Assembly: GCF_046736045.1 (NCBI RefSeq)
Contig: NZ_CP177134.1
Location: forward strand, 1,922,001-1,986,000
Origin: Leptospira_A sp046736045
GTDB lineage: Bacteria > Spirochaetota > Leptospiria > Leptospirales > Leptospiraceae
Length of the DNA stretch: 64,000 nucleotides
Direction of reading: 5' to 3'
Position 1 is the first letter of the stretch. Each line of letters starts with the position of its first letter. The notes beneath the pieces were generated by a model. That model did not search any database, was not told the origin of the DNA, and saw nothing but the letters and a program-made list of their open reading frames with translations. Positions 18,621-27,336 of the stretch are shown piece by piece. A program made the position numbers and the translations under genes.

Positions 18621-19016
18621 TTGATTATTACTAAAATTCAATTACGTTTCAATGATATGGATCCGATGCGTCGGGTAAATAATGCTAGTTATTCGGCATA
18701 TTTGGAACTTGCCCGGTTGGACTTTTGCAATCGATATCTCAAAATCAATCATTTGGAAGATATTCCTTTTGTTTTGGCGAGAGTCGAAATGGATTTGATC
18801 CGCTCCGTTTTACCTGGCGATGAAATTGCAGTTAAAATTTGGGTATCTCGTATCGGAAATACCTCCTGGGATTTCGATTATGAAGTGATTCATGAAAAAA
18901 CAAATTCTGTTTATGTAAAAGCAAAAACAATCCAGGTTTATTTTGATTACCATTCGGGGAAAAAACTTTCCATACCGGAATCTTTTCGAAGTATACTGGA
19001 AAAAGAAAAACTATAG
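18621..19016 (+). CDS. Acyl-CoA thioesterase, 4HBT hot-dog fold
   Basis: A 131-residue single hot-dog domain. The N-terminal RFNDMDPMRRVNNASYSAYLE matches the YbgC/4HBT pattern (D..G.VNN..Y...) with the catalytic-type Asp. The last half has the expected strands (VKIWVSRIGNTSWDFDYEV and VYVKAKTIQVYFDY-like). Such enzymes hydrolyse acyl-CoA or acyl-ACP thioesters. The start is TTG 18621, 8 bases after the DUF1499 stop. Confidence 0.85.
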   Translation: MIITKIQLRFNDMDPMRRVNNASYSAYLELARLDFCNRYLKINHLEDIPFVLARVEMDLIRSVLPGDEIAVKIWVSRIGNTSWDFDYEVIHEKTNSVYVKAKTIQVYFDYHSGKKLSIPESFRSILEKEKL

Positions 19017-19021
19017 ATACT

Positions 19022-19426
19022 TCAAGCAGCGGATCGTAGCGGAGGTTTCCATCCCTTACGATCCATTTCCAAAAGAATTCTAAACATTTTTGTATTTGAA
19101 ACTTTGGCATAACGCGCAAGTTCATTTAACTTTCGTAATGTTTCCACATAAACATTGCATCGGAATCGAATGTAAAAGCCGGCTTTTACAAAATCAGTTT
19201 TCATTTCCTTTGTTTCATCCTGGAAATGACAATGGATCATTTGAGAATAGGAATCGATCAGATATTCCAAATAACATTCGAAATTTCCGTGCTTTATGAT
19301 TTTGGTTTGCAAAACCGTAGCTTCCCATTGGCAAAGAAAAAAATATGTTTGTTTTCTTCTGAAGTTACCAAAAAAAACATATAAGACATTTTCATTGTAA
19401 CTTACGTTAATCTGCTTGTTTTTCAT
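19022..19426 (-). CDS. DUF1564-like protein
   Basis: A 134-residue protein whose C-terminal half (RFRCNVYVETLRKLNELA, then KVSNTKMFRILLEMDRKGW) has the layout I associate with DUF1564. That family is known to me only from Leptospira, where it is multi-copy. A second probable member lies at 35274-35783 in this window, and the two share the pattern of an R-x-x-V/I strand followed by a helix and (S)xxxxFxxLLEx. The short strand-helix-helix unit could be ribbon-helix-helix-like, but I cannot show DNA binding. Confidence 0.6.
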   Translation of the reverse strand: MKNKQINVSYNENVLYVFFGNFRRKQTYFFLCQWEATVLQTKIIKHGNFECYLEYLIDSYSQMIHCHFQDETKEMKTDFVKAGFYIRFRCNVYVETLRKLNELARYAKVSNTKMFRILLEMDRKGWKPPLRSAA

Positions 19427-19558
19427 TTTCGAAGAGATTCTAAGGGAAATTCGAAGTTAATAAAAGCTTAATTTATGTTTGTCGGTAGAAAATATTTCAA
19501 AAGTTCGTGTTTTTGCCTTTGTAAGGTGGTAAATTTATGCAACGGTTAGTTGGTATCT

Positions 19559-19939
19559 TCAGAAAAGTTCTTTGGAACCATAATGTTTCCATTCCCAGTG
19601 AAATGCCTTTTTGTCTCCAAAGGCGATACATTCCTGAATCCAATCGGATCCGGCGTCCGGTTGGATGGATCGGTAGGCGATTTGAATATCGTTTGTTAAT
19701 TCTTTATATTCTCCTAAAATTTCCTTTGCGAGTGGATTGATCCCCCTGGTAAATAATGTCAGTATGGATTGGAAAACTGCGGATTTGATTCCATTGATCA
19801 AAAGAGGGTTTTCCATATCCGTAAAGACAATTTGTTTTTCTATGATTCTAAAACATTCTATCGCTTTCGTTTTGTCGGGAGAAAGATTGACAGAAGGAAA
19901 ATTATCTTCGATACTTAAAAAAGGATCCGTTGTCGCCAT
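19559..19939 (-). CDS. Hypothetical protein, 126 residues
   Basis: A soluble, probably all-helical protein with no recognised family, signal peptide or catalytic motif. Segments such as KAIECFRIIEKQIVF and SAVFQSILTLFTRG suggest helical packing. It diverges from queG with only 25 bp between starts, so both promoters must overlap neighbouring sequence. Confidence 0.6.
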   Translation of the reverse strand: MATTDPFLSIEDNFPSVNLSPDKTKAIECFRIIEKQIVFTDMENPLLINGIKSAVFQSILTLFTRGINPLAKEILGEYKELTNDIQIAYRSIQPDAGSDWIQECIAFGDKKAFHWEWKHYGSKELF

Positions 19940-19964
19940 ATAATTTTGGTCTCCCTTTCCAACT

Positions 19965-20939
19965 ATGATTTCATCCGAACTTCAAAAGATAAAACAATTT
20001 TGCCTGACCCAAGGTTTTGATCTGGTGGGATTTTGTAAGGCGGAAATTCCGGAAAAAGACAAAAACAATCTGCTTTCCTGGGTACAGAAGGGATTTTTCG
20101 GAGAAATGAATTGGTATACAAAGGAAGTGAGCCAGGAGATTCGTTTGGATCTGAAACACCTGGGATTCTCACCCAAATCGGTGTTAGTTCTGGCTGTAGT
20201 GTACAATTCTCCCGCTGCGGAGGAAATGGTAGAATCCCAGTCAAAAAAAGTGTCTCGTTATGCGCTAGGTGACGATTACCATTCCGTTTTGCGCAAAAAA
20301 GCAAATCCTGTTTTAAATGAATTAAAATCCTTATATCCCGGTTTTTCCTTTCGTCAATCAGTAGATAGTTTACCTATACCTGAAAAAATTTTCGCCCGTT
20401 TGGCGGGAATCGGTTGGATGGGGAAAAATACAAACATCATCAATGAGGATTTGGGTTCCTATTTTTTTATCTCCACCATCCTTACCGATTATGAGTGGGA
20501 GATCCCCATTCAGGATGAATTTGATCGTTGCGGATCTTGTCGTGCATGTTTGGATGCGTGTCCTACGGGAGCTTTGTTCGAACCTTATAAGATCAATGCG
20601 AACAAATGTATTTCCCATCATACTATCGAAGATCGAAACATCTTTTTGAATGAAGAAACAAAACTCAGTGATTGGGTGTACGGTTGTGACATTTGCCAGG
20701 AAGTTTGCCCTTGGAACAAAACGAAAGCCCGTAGAAATTTGGTGAAAACTTCAGTAAAAGAATTTTTACCTTATCCTTTTTGGAAAGAAGAAGATTTGTC
20801 CGGTGAAAAGGTTTTTTCTGAAGAGGAATTTTTATCCAAGTTCAAACAATCTGCGATCAAAAGAATCGGCTCCCTTGTTTGGAATCGGAACCTAAGATCT
20901 GTTCCTGGGTCTAAGGAAACAAGTCGGAAAGAAACTTAG
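19965..20939 (+). CDS. queG: Epoxyqueuosine reductase QueG
   Basis: A 324-residue cobalamin- and Fe-S-dependent reductase that performs the last step of queuosine formation in tRNA (epoxyqueuosine to queuosine). The cobalamin-binding N-terminal domain has RYALGDDYH and ARLAGIGWMGKN. Two [4Fe-4S] motifs follow: CGSCRACLDACPTGA with C at NKCISHHTIE, and CDICQEVCPWN. It lacks the HEAT-repeat extension of longer homologues. Its 3' end overlaps the convergent thiE by 29 bases. Confidence 0.94.
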   Translation: MISSELQKIKQFCLTQGFDLVGFCKAEIPEKDKNNLLSWVQKGFFGEMNWYTKEVSQEIRLDLKHLGFSPKSVLVLAVVYNSPAAEEMVESQSKKVSRYALGDDYHSVLRKKANPVLNELKSLYPGFSFRQSVDSLPIPEKIFARLAGIGWMGKNTNIINEDLGSYFFISTILTDYEWEIPIQDEFDRCGSCRACLDACPTGALFEPYKINANKCISHHTIEDRNIFLNEETKLSDWVYGCDICQEVCPWNKTKARRNLVKTSVKEFLPYPFWKEEDLSGEKVFSEEEFLSKFKQSAIKRIGSLVWNRNLRSVPGSKETSRKET

Positions 20940-21567
20940 CCCGCTTTTCCGGATATTCCGCAGAACATAAAAAAGAAACCACCGCCAGACTATCGGCACC
21001 GGCTTCTATCACTTGTTTGGCGTTTATTTCTCCGATTCCACCGATGGCAACTAGAGGCAAATCGGTTTTGGACCTAAGCAATTTTAATCCTTCTATTCCC
21101 CAGGGAGATTTTGTATCCGTTTTGGTAGAAGTGGAAAAAATAGGGGAGACTCCCAGATAATCTATTTTGGCTTCGGGAGGGATATTTTCAAAATCTTCCA
21201 TGGATTCGACCGACAAACCAATGATAGCTGAATCTCCCAGGATTTTTCGAGCGAGGATCGGAGGCATATCGGATTGTCCGATATGAATTCCTTCCGCTTC
21301 CGCTGCCAAAGCAACATCGATACGATCATTGATGAGAAGCGGGATATTTGTTCCTTTCAAGAGTGTTTTGATTCGAATGGCAAGATTGATAAAATCTTTG
21401 GTATTGGAATCTTTTTCTCTTAATTGAACCAATTTAACTCCACCTGATACGGAATTGGCGATGATAGTCTCCAAAGTATGAAACAAACAAAGACCGCGAT
21501 CCGTAACCAAATACGGACCGGAAATCGGATGAGTCTTAGGTTTCTTTGAAATACTTGTTGATTTCAT
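20911..21567 (-). CDS. thiE: Thiamine phosphate synthase ThiE
   Basis: About 218 residues forming a TIM barrel that joins HMP diphosphate and thiazole phosphate to thiamine phosphate. Family motifs are YLVTDRGLC, VQLREKDS, LLINDRIDVALAAEAEGIHIGQSD, DYLGVSPIFSTSTK and VAIGGIGEINA. The frame extends to an ATG at 21591; I chose 21567 to limit overlap with thiM. Either start overlaps the 3' end of thiM (32 or 56 bases), indicating coupled translation. No TPP riboswitch space exists directly upstream. Confidence 0.92.
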   Translation of the reverse strand: MKSTSISKKPKTHPISGPYLVTDRGLCLFHTLETIIANSVSGGVKLVQLREKDSNTKDFINLAIRIKTLLKGTNIPLLINDRIDVALAAEAEGIHIGQSDMPPILARKILGDSAIIGLSVESMEDFENIPPEAKIDYLGVSPIFSTSTKTDTKSPWGIEGLKLLRSKTDLPLVAIGGIGEINAKQVIEAGADSLAVVSFLCSAEYPEKRAKFLSDLFP

Positions 21568-22336
21568 TTTCCGAAATTTCGTAAAGCGCATCTAAAAAAT
21601 GAAGTTGGAAACTACCCGGACCGGATGATTTTAGTTTTGCCATTTCTCCTGCAATTCCCATAATTGCCATCGCAGAAAATGCAGCCCGTTGGTAATCCTT
21701 TTGAACAGCAGCAAACGCGCCGCAGATGGCAGTCGCAGTGCAACCCATTCCAGTGACCTTGGTCATGATGGGATCTCCGTTAACTGTCTTTCTAACATCG
21801 GTATCTTTTACGATATAATCCGTTTCACCTGAAATCACCACGGTTCCTTTTGTGACTCGGCTGAGTGATTGGGCGGAACCGATGGCGGATTCGGAAGAAT
21901 CTGTCGACTCGACTCCTTTTGTTTTTCCGGAAGAGGAAAGTGTTGCCAAAATTTCGGAAGCATTTCCTCTGATGATGCTTGGAGAGCCGGCATCCAGAAT
22001 TCGCCGAATGGCTGTATTGCGATAGGCGCTTGCTCCTGCCCCGACGGGATCAAATACAATCGGTTTTGTCAATGTAACTGCTTTTGCAATTGCCTTTTCC
22101 ATGGATTGAACCCAAGGTTCGGAAAGAGTTCCCATATTGATTACCAATGCACCGGATATCGTTACCATATCCTCCACTTCATCAATGGAATGTGCCATTA
22201 TAGGGGAGGCACCTACAGCTAACAAGGCGTTGGCTGTATTGTTCATGACTACGTAATTGGTGATATTGTGAACGAGAGGAGAGTTTTTTCGAATGAGTGA
22301 GAGATCTTCTATTATTTGTTGAGTGAGATTTGACAT
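21536..22336 (-). CDS. thiM: Hydroxyethylthiazole kinase ThiM
   Basis: A 266-residue ribokinase-fold enzyme that phosphorylates 4-methyl-5-hydroxyethylthiazole in thiamine salvage. Motifs include SPLVHNITNYVVMNNTAN, GASPIMAHSIDEV, FDPVGAGASAYR, IIRGNASEI and the catalytic GDPIMTKVTGMGCTATA. It is followed by thiE in the same direction, giving a salvage pair (thiazole phosphate made by ThiM is used by ThiE). It starts 24 bases after the response regulator stop. Confidence 0.94.
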   Translation of the reverse strand: MSNLTQQIIEDLSLIRKNSPLVHNITNYVVMNNTANALLAVGASPIMAHSIDEVEDMVTISGALVINMGTLSEPWVQSMEKAIAKAVTLTKPIVFDPVGAGASAYRNTAIRRILDAGSPSIIRGNASEILATLSSSGKTKGVESTDSSESAIGSAQSLSRVTKGTVVISGETDYIVKDTDVRKTVNGDPIMTKVTGMGCTATAICGAFAAVQKDYQRAAFSAMAIMGIAGEMAKLKSSGPGSFQLHFLDALYEISENEINKYFKET

Positions 22337-22360
22337 TTTTCTAAGCTTCTAGAGGGAAAC

Positions 22361-22756
22361 TTAGGCAATTTTTGCTATAGCGTCTTCCACTTTTTTGATT
22401 AGATCCGTCTCCGACCAAGGTTTGTTCAAAAAACTGTGAAGATTGACCTCTCCTTTGAGTTTGTTCAAAGAATTTTCATCAATATGCCCGGAGATGATGA
22501 TTTTTTTGATCTTTGGATATCTTTTGTGGACATCCCTCAGAAATTCATCACCTCTTTGATTGGGCATCAGCCAATCGGAGATAATGATAAGGATATAAAT
22601 CCCTTCATCAACTAACTCTTCTATGATGGACCATGCTTCTTCCGTATTTTGAGCAGTTTCATATCTATATTCATTTCCGAAATGTTTTTTCAACTGAGAC
22701 TTTAAACTCATTAATATAATTTGTTCATCATCTACAAATAAAATCGCTTTTGACAT
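22361..22756 (-). CDS. Single-domain response regulator (CheY-like)
   Basis: A 131-residue receiver domain with no output domain. The acidic pair in FVDDEQII, the phospho-acceptor Asp in IIISDWLMPNQRG, the Ser of IIISGH and the Lys of FLNKPWSE are all present. It should be phosphorylated by a histidine kinase and act by protein contact. No kinase gene is adjacent. It lies 24 bases upstream of thiM in the same direction, but a functional link to thiamine is not implied. Confidence 0.9.
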   Translation of the reverse strand: MSKAILFVDDEQIILMSLKSQLKKHFGNEYRYETAQNTEEAWSIIEELVDEGIYILIIISDWLMPNQRGDEFLRDVHKRYPKIKKIIISGHIDENSLNKLKGEVNLHSFLNKPWSETDLIKKVEDAIAKIA

Positions 22757-22882
22757 GGCTTATTAAATCCCCGAATAGAAAATCTGATAATAGGAATGAA
22801 TCAAGAAAAATTTATAGGAACATACAAAGAAATTGAAACGAAGCGGGTAAGAAATACTTAGTGAGAGGAACGAACGGAAAAA

Positions 22883-23026
22883 TTATTTTCCGTCGTTAGG
22901 GCAAGATTCCGTGTATTTATCTTTTCCAGGACAAGATTCACTGCGTTTTTCTTTTCCGGGGCAAATGGCGGAAACAGATGCAAAACTAAATCCAATCAAT
23001 AAAATGCTGAGTAATGCTTTTTTCAT
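22883..23026 (-). CDS. Small secreted peptide with CPGK decapeptide repeats, 47 residues
   Basis: A very short gene that I translated by hand. Its signal peptide is MKKALLSILLIGFSFASVSA and the predicted mature peptide has about 27 residues. That part is built from near-repeats of ten residues: CPGKEKRSES, CPGKDKYTES, then CPNDGK. Each unit starts with a Cys-Pro pair. An AGAGGA ribosome-binding sequence 5 bases upstream of the ATG and a clean AXA-type cleavage site argue that it is real. Three evenly spaced cysteines and many charged residues could suit metal binding or disulfide linkage. I do not recognise a family; function unknown. Confidence 0.7.
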   Translation of the reverse strand: MKKALLSILLIGFSFASVSAICPGKEKRSESCPGKDKYTESCPNDGK

Positions 23027-23031
23027 AAAAA

Positions 23032-23037
23032 TCCTCT
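23032..23037 (-). promoter_or_regulatory. Ribosome binding site AGAGGA of the CPGK peptide
   Basis: AGAGGA on the minus strand, five bases upstream of the ATG at 23026. It is one of the better Shine-Dalgarno sequences in the window. Confidence 0.7.
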
Positions 23038-23112
23038 TTGATCATTAGACCTAATTTTCAGGAATTTGCCAGTCGTTTTTTTAGCGGGAAAGTGATTTCG
23101 CGGAATTCAAAA

Positions 23113-23865
23113 TCACTCTTTCGTGAGAATTTCGTAACCTTTGTCTGTGACAAGGATGGTATGTTCAAACTGAGCCGACCATTTTCCGTCTTTGGTGCGA
23201 ACGGTCCATTTGTCCAATTTGTCAAAATTTACTTCCCAGGTACCTAGGTTTACCATTGGTTCTACCGTGAAGATCATTCCCGGTTCGATTTTTGCCAGTT
23301 TGCGGTTCATTCGGAAATGTGGTACCTGCGGCTCTTCGTGGAAGTTTTTCCCTACCCCGTGGCCCATTAAATCCCGAACAATCCCATACCCGAGAGGAGT
23401 TAGATAATCATCGATTGCATTTCCGATATCGTCAATCCTGTTTCCCGGTTTGATTTGCTCAATTCCGATCCACATGGATTTTTCCGTATCCTCTACCAGT
23501 TTGGCAATTTCAGGCGCTACATTTCCCACGAGAAAGGTACGAGAGGTATCACCAATGTATCCGTCTACAACAGGGGAAACATCCAGGTTGATGATGTCGC
23601 CTTCCTTAAGAACTTCCTCTTTTTTGGGAATTCCATGGCAGACGACTTGGTTTATGGAAGAACAAATCGACTTAGGGAACCCTTTGTAGCCCAAAGGAGC
23701 GGAACGATGCCCATGTTTTTTAGTAAAAGCTTCGGCTAAGTCATTCAGCTCCAGGGTATTTACCCCTGGTTTTACAAATTGGCCTAGATAGTTAAGGAGT
23801 TTGGCGGCAAAAGCGCCGGCCAATCTCATTTTTTCTATTTCTGATTTGTTCTTAATGTAAATCAC
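23113..23865 (-). CDS. map: Type I methionine aminopeptidase
   Basis: A 250-residue pita-bread metallopeptidase that removes the initiator Met from new proteins. Metal ligands are in INLDVSPVVDGYIGDTSRTF (Asp, Asp), DLMGHGVGKNFHEEPQVPHF (His) and FTVEPMV and QFEHTILVT (Glu, Glu); the substrate-site His is in QVVCHGIP. Length and motifs are standard. The start ATG 23865 is 6 bases after the stop of the histone-like gene, so the two are very probably one operon. The conserved QVPHF codons contain one AGGTACCACA decamer. Confidence 0.95.
   Translation of the reverse strand: MIYIKNKSEIEKMRLAGAFAAKLLNYLGQFVKPGVNTLELNDLAEAFTKKHGHRSAPLGYKGFPKSICSSINQVVCHGIPKKEEVLKEGDIINLDVSPVVDGYIGDTSRTFLVGNVAPEIAKLVEDTEKSMWIGIEQIKPGNRIDDIGNAIDDYLTPLGYGIVRDLMGHGVGKNFHEEPQVPHFRMNRKLAKIEPGMIFTVEPMVNLGTWEVNFDKLDKWTVRTKDGKWSAQFEHTILVTDKGYEILTKE
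23318..23327 (-). repeat. AGGTACCACA decamer, site 2
   Basis: Exact copy on the minus strand inside map, where it encodes part of QVPHF; context aggtaccacatttcc is shared with the sites at 35183 and 37087. Protein constraint could explain this copy. Confidence 0.6.
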
Positions 23866-23871
23866 GAAGAA

Positions 23872-24075
23872 CTAGAAGTCAGTAGACCTTGCGGTAGTAC
23901 GTTTATTGGAACCGGTTCTTTCGAGTGCTTTGTCGATCAGGCGGTAAACTTCTTCATTCAAACCTTCGATTGCGTCTCCCGCTGTCATAAATCCTTTGGA
24001 TTTGATGTAAGCTTTGACTTTTGATGCAACGATTAAGGTCTCTTTCGACGTAGATTCATTTTGTTCTTCTGACAT
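23872..24075 (-). CDS. Bacterial histone-fold protein
   Basis: A 67-residue basic/acidic small protein with the layout of the bacterial single histone fold known from Bdellovibrio (Bd0055) and Leptospira. It has a short acidic N-tail, helix 1 (ASKVKAYIKSKG), loop, long helix 2 (AGDAIEGLNEEVYRLIDKAL), then the loop KRTTARSTDF, which matches the K-R-x-T-x-x-x-D pattern before helix 3. The chain ends right there, so helix 3 is nearly absent, as in those bacterial histones. As I recall, the Leptospira homologue is an abundant chromatin protein. It would bind or coat DNA as a dimer. The stop is 6 bases upstream of map, so it heads the same transcript. Confidence 0.8.
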   Translation of the reverse strand: MSEEQNESTSKETLIVASKVKAYIKSKGFMTAGDAIEGLNEEVYRLIDKALERTGSNKRTTARSTDF

Positions 24076-24093
24076 GGGTGTCCTCGGAGGATT

Positions 24094-27000
24094 TTATTTC
24101 TTTCTAGCTCCGAGGATTGTATCCACAAGGGATTTTTCAATATTTAATTTTTCACTGATTGCCTCGGGAGTCCATTGGTAGTTGTCATGGAGGCTTAAAA
24201 TTGTGGATTTTTTGCGTTCAATGAGTGAATTTTGACTCGATTTGGAACCGGAATTCTGAGTTTTTACGATTTCCTTGGGAGAAGCGACCATTGCTCCCTG
24301 AACTATGTCCAAAAACTGGGAAAGTTTTTCAAAAGTTTCGTCCGCTTCGCCCAAAAGGGATTCCATGTCTTCTTTGGTTTCTGCGGAGGATTCTCTCAGT
24401 TCTTCCAATCGTTTTTGTAGGGTGAGGATTTGTTTGTGGCGATCGGAAAGATCTCCCATCAATTCTTCGATTTTGTCAAATTTGCGTTCTACGGAATCGA
24501 TCTGAGCTTCTCTTTCGGCGAGGAAGGATGTCCTGTTTTCCGCTAGTCGGATTGTCTCTGAAAGTTCCTTCTCTCTTGCTTCCACCACTTCGATCTCTCT
24601 TTCCATTACATCGAGTCTTGCTTGGAGTTCGCGGGAATTGTGCTTTTGAGCATCCAGGCCGGAAGACAGATGCAATACGGAATCCTGGGATTCGGTAAGA
24701 GATTCCAGGAAGTTTTCGATTTTGGATTGTTCTTCTGAAATTTTAGAGAGTTTGGATTCGATTCCTTCCACTTCCGGTAAAATTTCCTGAAATGAAGACA
24801 GTCTTTCACTTACGTATGTTAGGTTAGAGGCAAGGATCTGAACTTGTTTGTCTATGTCTGCCGTTTGATCTTGGTTTTGGATCAGGTTTTCCAATTCCTC
24901 CGCAATCTGAGTTTGTAATTCCCGGAAAGTTTCAACGGAGTTTTGGTATGCAATCAGATTCGGTTTTTCTTCTTCTAGCTGTTGTAATGCGGAAGAAATT
25001 TCTTCCACTGCTTTTTCCGCTTGTCTGGAAATTTCATTTGCAGATTGAAATAGATCGGTATGTTCCTTAACAGTCTCCAGTTGTTCCGTCAATCCGGAGA
25101 TGGATTCTTTTAAGAATGAAATTTCATCCTGGAATTCCGTCAGGCTTTCCCGTTTGATTTCACGCGCATCACTGAGTCCCGTTTCAATATCTTCCTTTAA
25201 GTCGATAAATTGGATTTTGGTTTCTTTTAAGAAGTCCTGACTGTCTTTTGCGATTTCTTTAAAAGATTTTTCGTAATCACGTTGATATGTTTCGATTTGT
25301 TTTTTGGAATCTTCTTTCGAACGTTTGATACTTTCTTCTAAGTTTTTGCGAACCGTATTGAGATGTGAAGTGATCTTTTCTTCCAACTGGCCCAATTGCA
25401 AATTTCCCTTATCCAAAAGTTTTGTCAATTGGTGGGAAATTTTGGAATCAATCGTTTCATTGAGCCTATCCATCTTTTCTTCCTGTTGTGTGAAAAAAGA
25501 TTCTCCCGATTCTTCCAAATTCTGCAAAATACGTTCTACTTCTTCACGGGCAAATTTGGTTTCCGTTTCGATTTTAGAAATGATTTCAGATGATTTTTTA
25601 TCGGCTGTTTCATCTAACTTTGATTTTGCTAAATTGTATTCTTCCTGGAATTGTGTAAGTAACTCTCTTCCTTCCACATGGATTTCTTTCAAGCGGTCTT
25701 GCAATGTATCAATGGAATCGGTTTGATCTTCTTTGAGACGGGAAAGTCCGTCTTCCCATTTCATTACAAATTGTTCCAAGTTTGCGTTGGCGATCCGTAT
25801 CTTTTCGGAAACGATTTCTTCCGAGGATTTTGCTTTTTCTTCAACGGTTTCAAAGATTTCGGAAGCGGTTTCGCGGAGTGCCGATTTTAAGTCTTCTACA
25901 TAAACATCCACATCTTTTGTATGCGAAGAAATGGTTTCGTTCAGCTCTCCTACCTGGCCTTCAATGCCACGGATATGGGAAAGGATTTCGCTTTCTTTGC
26001 TTGTAAAATCGGTTTTTATCTTTTCTTCCAGTTCGGATTTTAAAGAGAGAAGGGAAGTTTTGATCAAATGTTCCTGATTTTCCCGTACGAGTTCCAGGTC
26101 TTTGTCAAATTCTTTTAATTCCTGTAAGGCGCTCTTTTTGAGAGTGGATGCTTCTTCTTTCAATTCTTCCGAAATTCTGTGGAACTCATCACTGAAGGCT
26201 TCGATTTCACGTATTAATTCCTGTTTGCGGGTGTCTGCCTGGCGGAATAATTTGTTTTCCGCTTCAACGTATTTTTCCTGGAAGGTAATGATCGTTTGAT
26301 TGATTCCATCCGCTTGCCTTCTGGTCTCATTGATGATTTCATCCCGTTTGGAAAGAGTCTCTAAGGATAAACCTTCTATTTCACGTTTGATCGACTCTGT
26401 TTCCTGGTTTAATCCCTTCATAAAGGAATCTTTTGTATGACTTACCTGTTCAAAGATAGCATCGAATCTTTCCTGAATTTTCTTTTCAAGCAAACTTACT
26501 TTTTCATCTAACTTTTGTGAAACGCGGGTATATTTGTCTTCGATCTTTTCATCAAACTTGTCGACTTTGTCGGAAAGCAGTGAAGATGTATCCTCGAACT
26601 TCGTGAGCTTCAAATCAATATCGTTTTGCGCGTCTTTCATGGACTCAAGCAAGGAATCCATTTCTTTGCGGGCATGATCCAGTCTTCCTGTTGTCTCTTG
26701 TACCATTACGTCCGCGTGATTCAGAAGTTTGTCTTTTGCCGATTCTGCAATATGGCGGATGGATTCGTCTAACGAATCAGATTTGGTTTCAAGTAGTCCT
26801 TCCAGTTCCACCATCTTATGTGCAACGGATTGCAAAATTTCATCGGAACGTAAATTCAACTTCGATTGAAACGCATCCAATAGAGAACTACTTTCTTCGT
26901 GCAAACGATCCATATCTTCCGCAACGTTTTGAAGTTCTCTTTTATGGGAATGGATTTGATTGAGACTCGCTTCCATATGGGAAGTTTCCCGCCTAACTTC

Positions 27001-27336
27001 CATCCCCAGTTGACTGACATTTGCCATTTCCCCGGAAAGAGAAGAGAGGTATTCTTTGCTGGCTTTGATTTTTTCAAACAGGTCGCGGGATTCGGAACTT
27101 AAGGTTTGGATCTCTTCTGCAACTTTGCGGGACTGTTTGACAAGGATGTCCAGGTCGATTCCTGCATCCTTCACGACTTGCATTTTCTGTAATGCCGAAT
27201 TATGAATTTCGTCCGTAAGTTTGGACGCATAACGCTTGAGTTGCGATAGTTTGGCGTTGGATTTATCGAGACGACGTAGTCCGATCGTAACTGCGACACT
27301 CGCTAAAAAGGGGAGGAGAATGATTTCTAGGCCCAT
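24094..27336 (-). CDS. Very long coiled-coil protein, SpiroCoCo-like
   Basis: A 1080-residue protein. Residues 2-20 form one membrane helix (GLEIILLPFLASVAVTIGL). Almost everything from about 25 to 1000 is heptad-patterned coiled coil rich in Glu, Lys, Ser and Leu. The last 45 residues form a small globular end with a helix-turn-helix-like pattern (LHDNYQWTPEAISEKLNIEKSLVDTIL). It matches the spirochaete family annotated as SpiroCoCo coiled-coil protein. A membrane-tethered rod more than 100 nm long fits a cytoskeletal or cell-shape role; this is inference. It lies 18 bases upstream of the histone gene in the same direction, which is intriguing given the DNA-binding-like C-terminus. Confidence 0.82.
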   Translation of the reverse strand: MGLEIILLPFLASVAVTIGLRRLDKSNAKLSQLKRYASKLTDEIHNSALQKMQVVKDAGIDLDILVKQSRKVAEEIQTLSSESRDLFEKIKASKEYLSSLSGEMANVSQLGMEVRRETSHMEASLNQIHSHKRELQNVAEDMDRLHEESSSLLDAFQSKLNLRSDEILQSVAHKMVELEGLLETKSDSLDESIRHIAESAKDKLLNHADVMVQETTGRLDHARKEMDSLLESMKDAQNDIDLKLTKFEDTSSLLSDKVDKFDEKIEDKYTRVSQKLDEKVSLLEKKIQERFDAIFEQVSHTKDSFMKGLNQETESIKREIEGLSLETLSKRDEIINETRRQADGINQTIITFQEKYVEAENKLFRQADTRKQELIREIEAFSDEFHRISEELKEEASTLKKSALQELKEFDKDLELVRENQEHLIKTSLLSLKSELEEKIKTDFTSKESEILSHIRGIEGQVGELNETISSHTKDVDVYVEDLKSALRETASEIFETVEEKAKSSEEIVSEKIRIANANLEQFVMKWEDGLSRLKEDQTDSIDTLQDRLKEIHVEGRELLTQFQEEYNLAKSKLDETADKKSSEIISKIETETKFAREEVERILQNLEESGESFFTQQEEKMDRLNETIDSKISHQLTKLLDKGNLQLGQLEEKITSHLNTVRKNLEESIKRSKEDSKKQIETYQRDYEKSFKEIAKDSQDFLKETKIQFIDLKEDIETGLSDAREIKRESLTEFQDEISFLKESISGLTEQLETVKEHTDLFQSANEISRQAEKAVEEISSALQQLEEEKPNLIAYQNSVETFRELQTQIAEELENLIQNQDQTADIDKQVQILASNLTYVSERLSSFQEILPEVEGIESKLSKISEEQSKIENFLESLTESQDSVLHLSSGLDAQKHNSRELQARLDVMEREIEVVEAREKELSETIRLAENRTSFLAEREAQIDSVERKFDKIEELMGDLSDRHKQILTLQKRLEELRESSAETKEDMESLLGEADETFEKLSQFLDIVQGAMVASPKEIVKTQNSGSKSSQNSLIERKKSTILSLHDNYQWTPEAISEKLNIEKSLVDTILGARKK

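Noticed and set aside
22337..22360. TPP riboswitch upstream of thiM
   Set aside because: Only 24 bases separate thiM from the upstream response-regulator gene, far too short for the aptamer, and no thi-box motif is seen.
24094..27336. SMC or chemoreceptor identity for the giant coiled-coil protein
   Set aside because: No ATP-binding head domains, no MCP signalling hairpin signature; only coiled coil and a small end domain.
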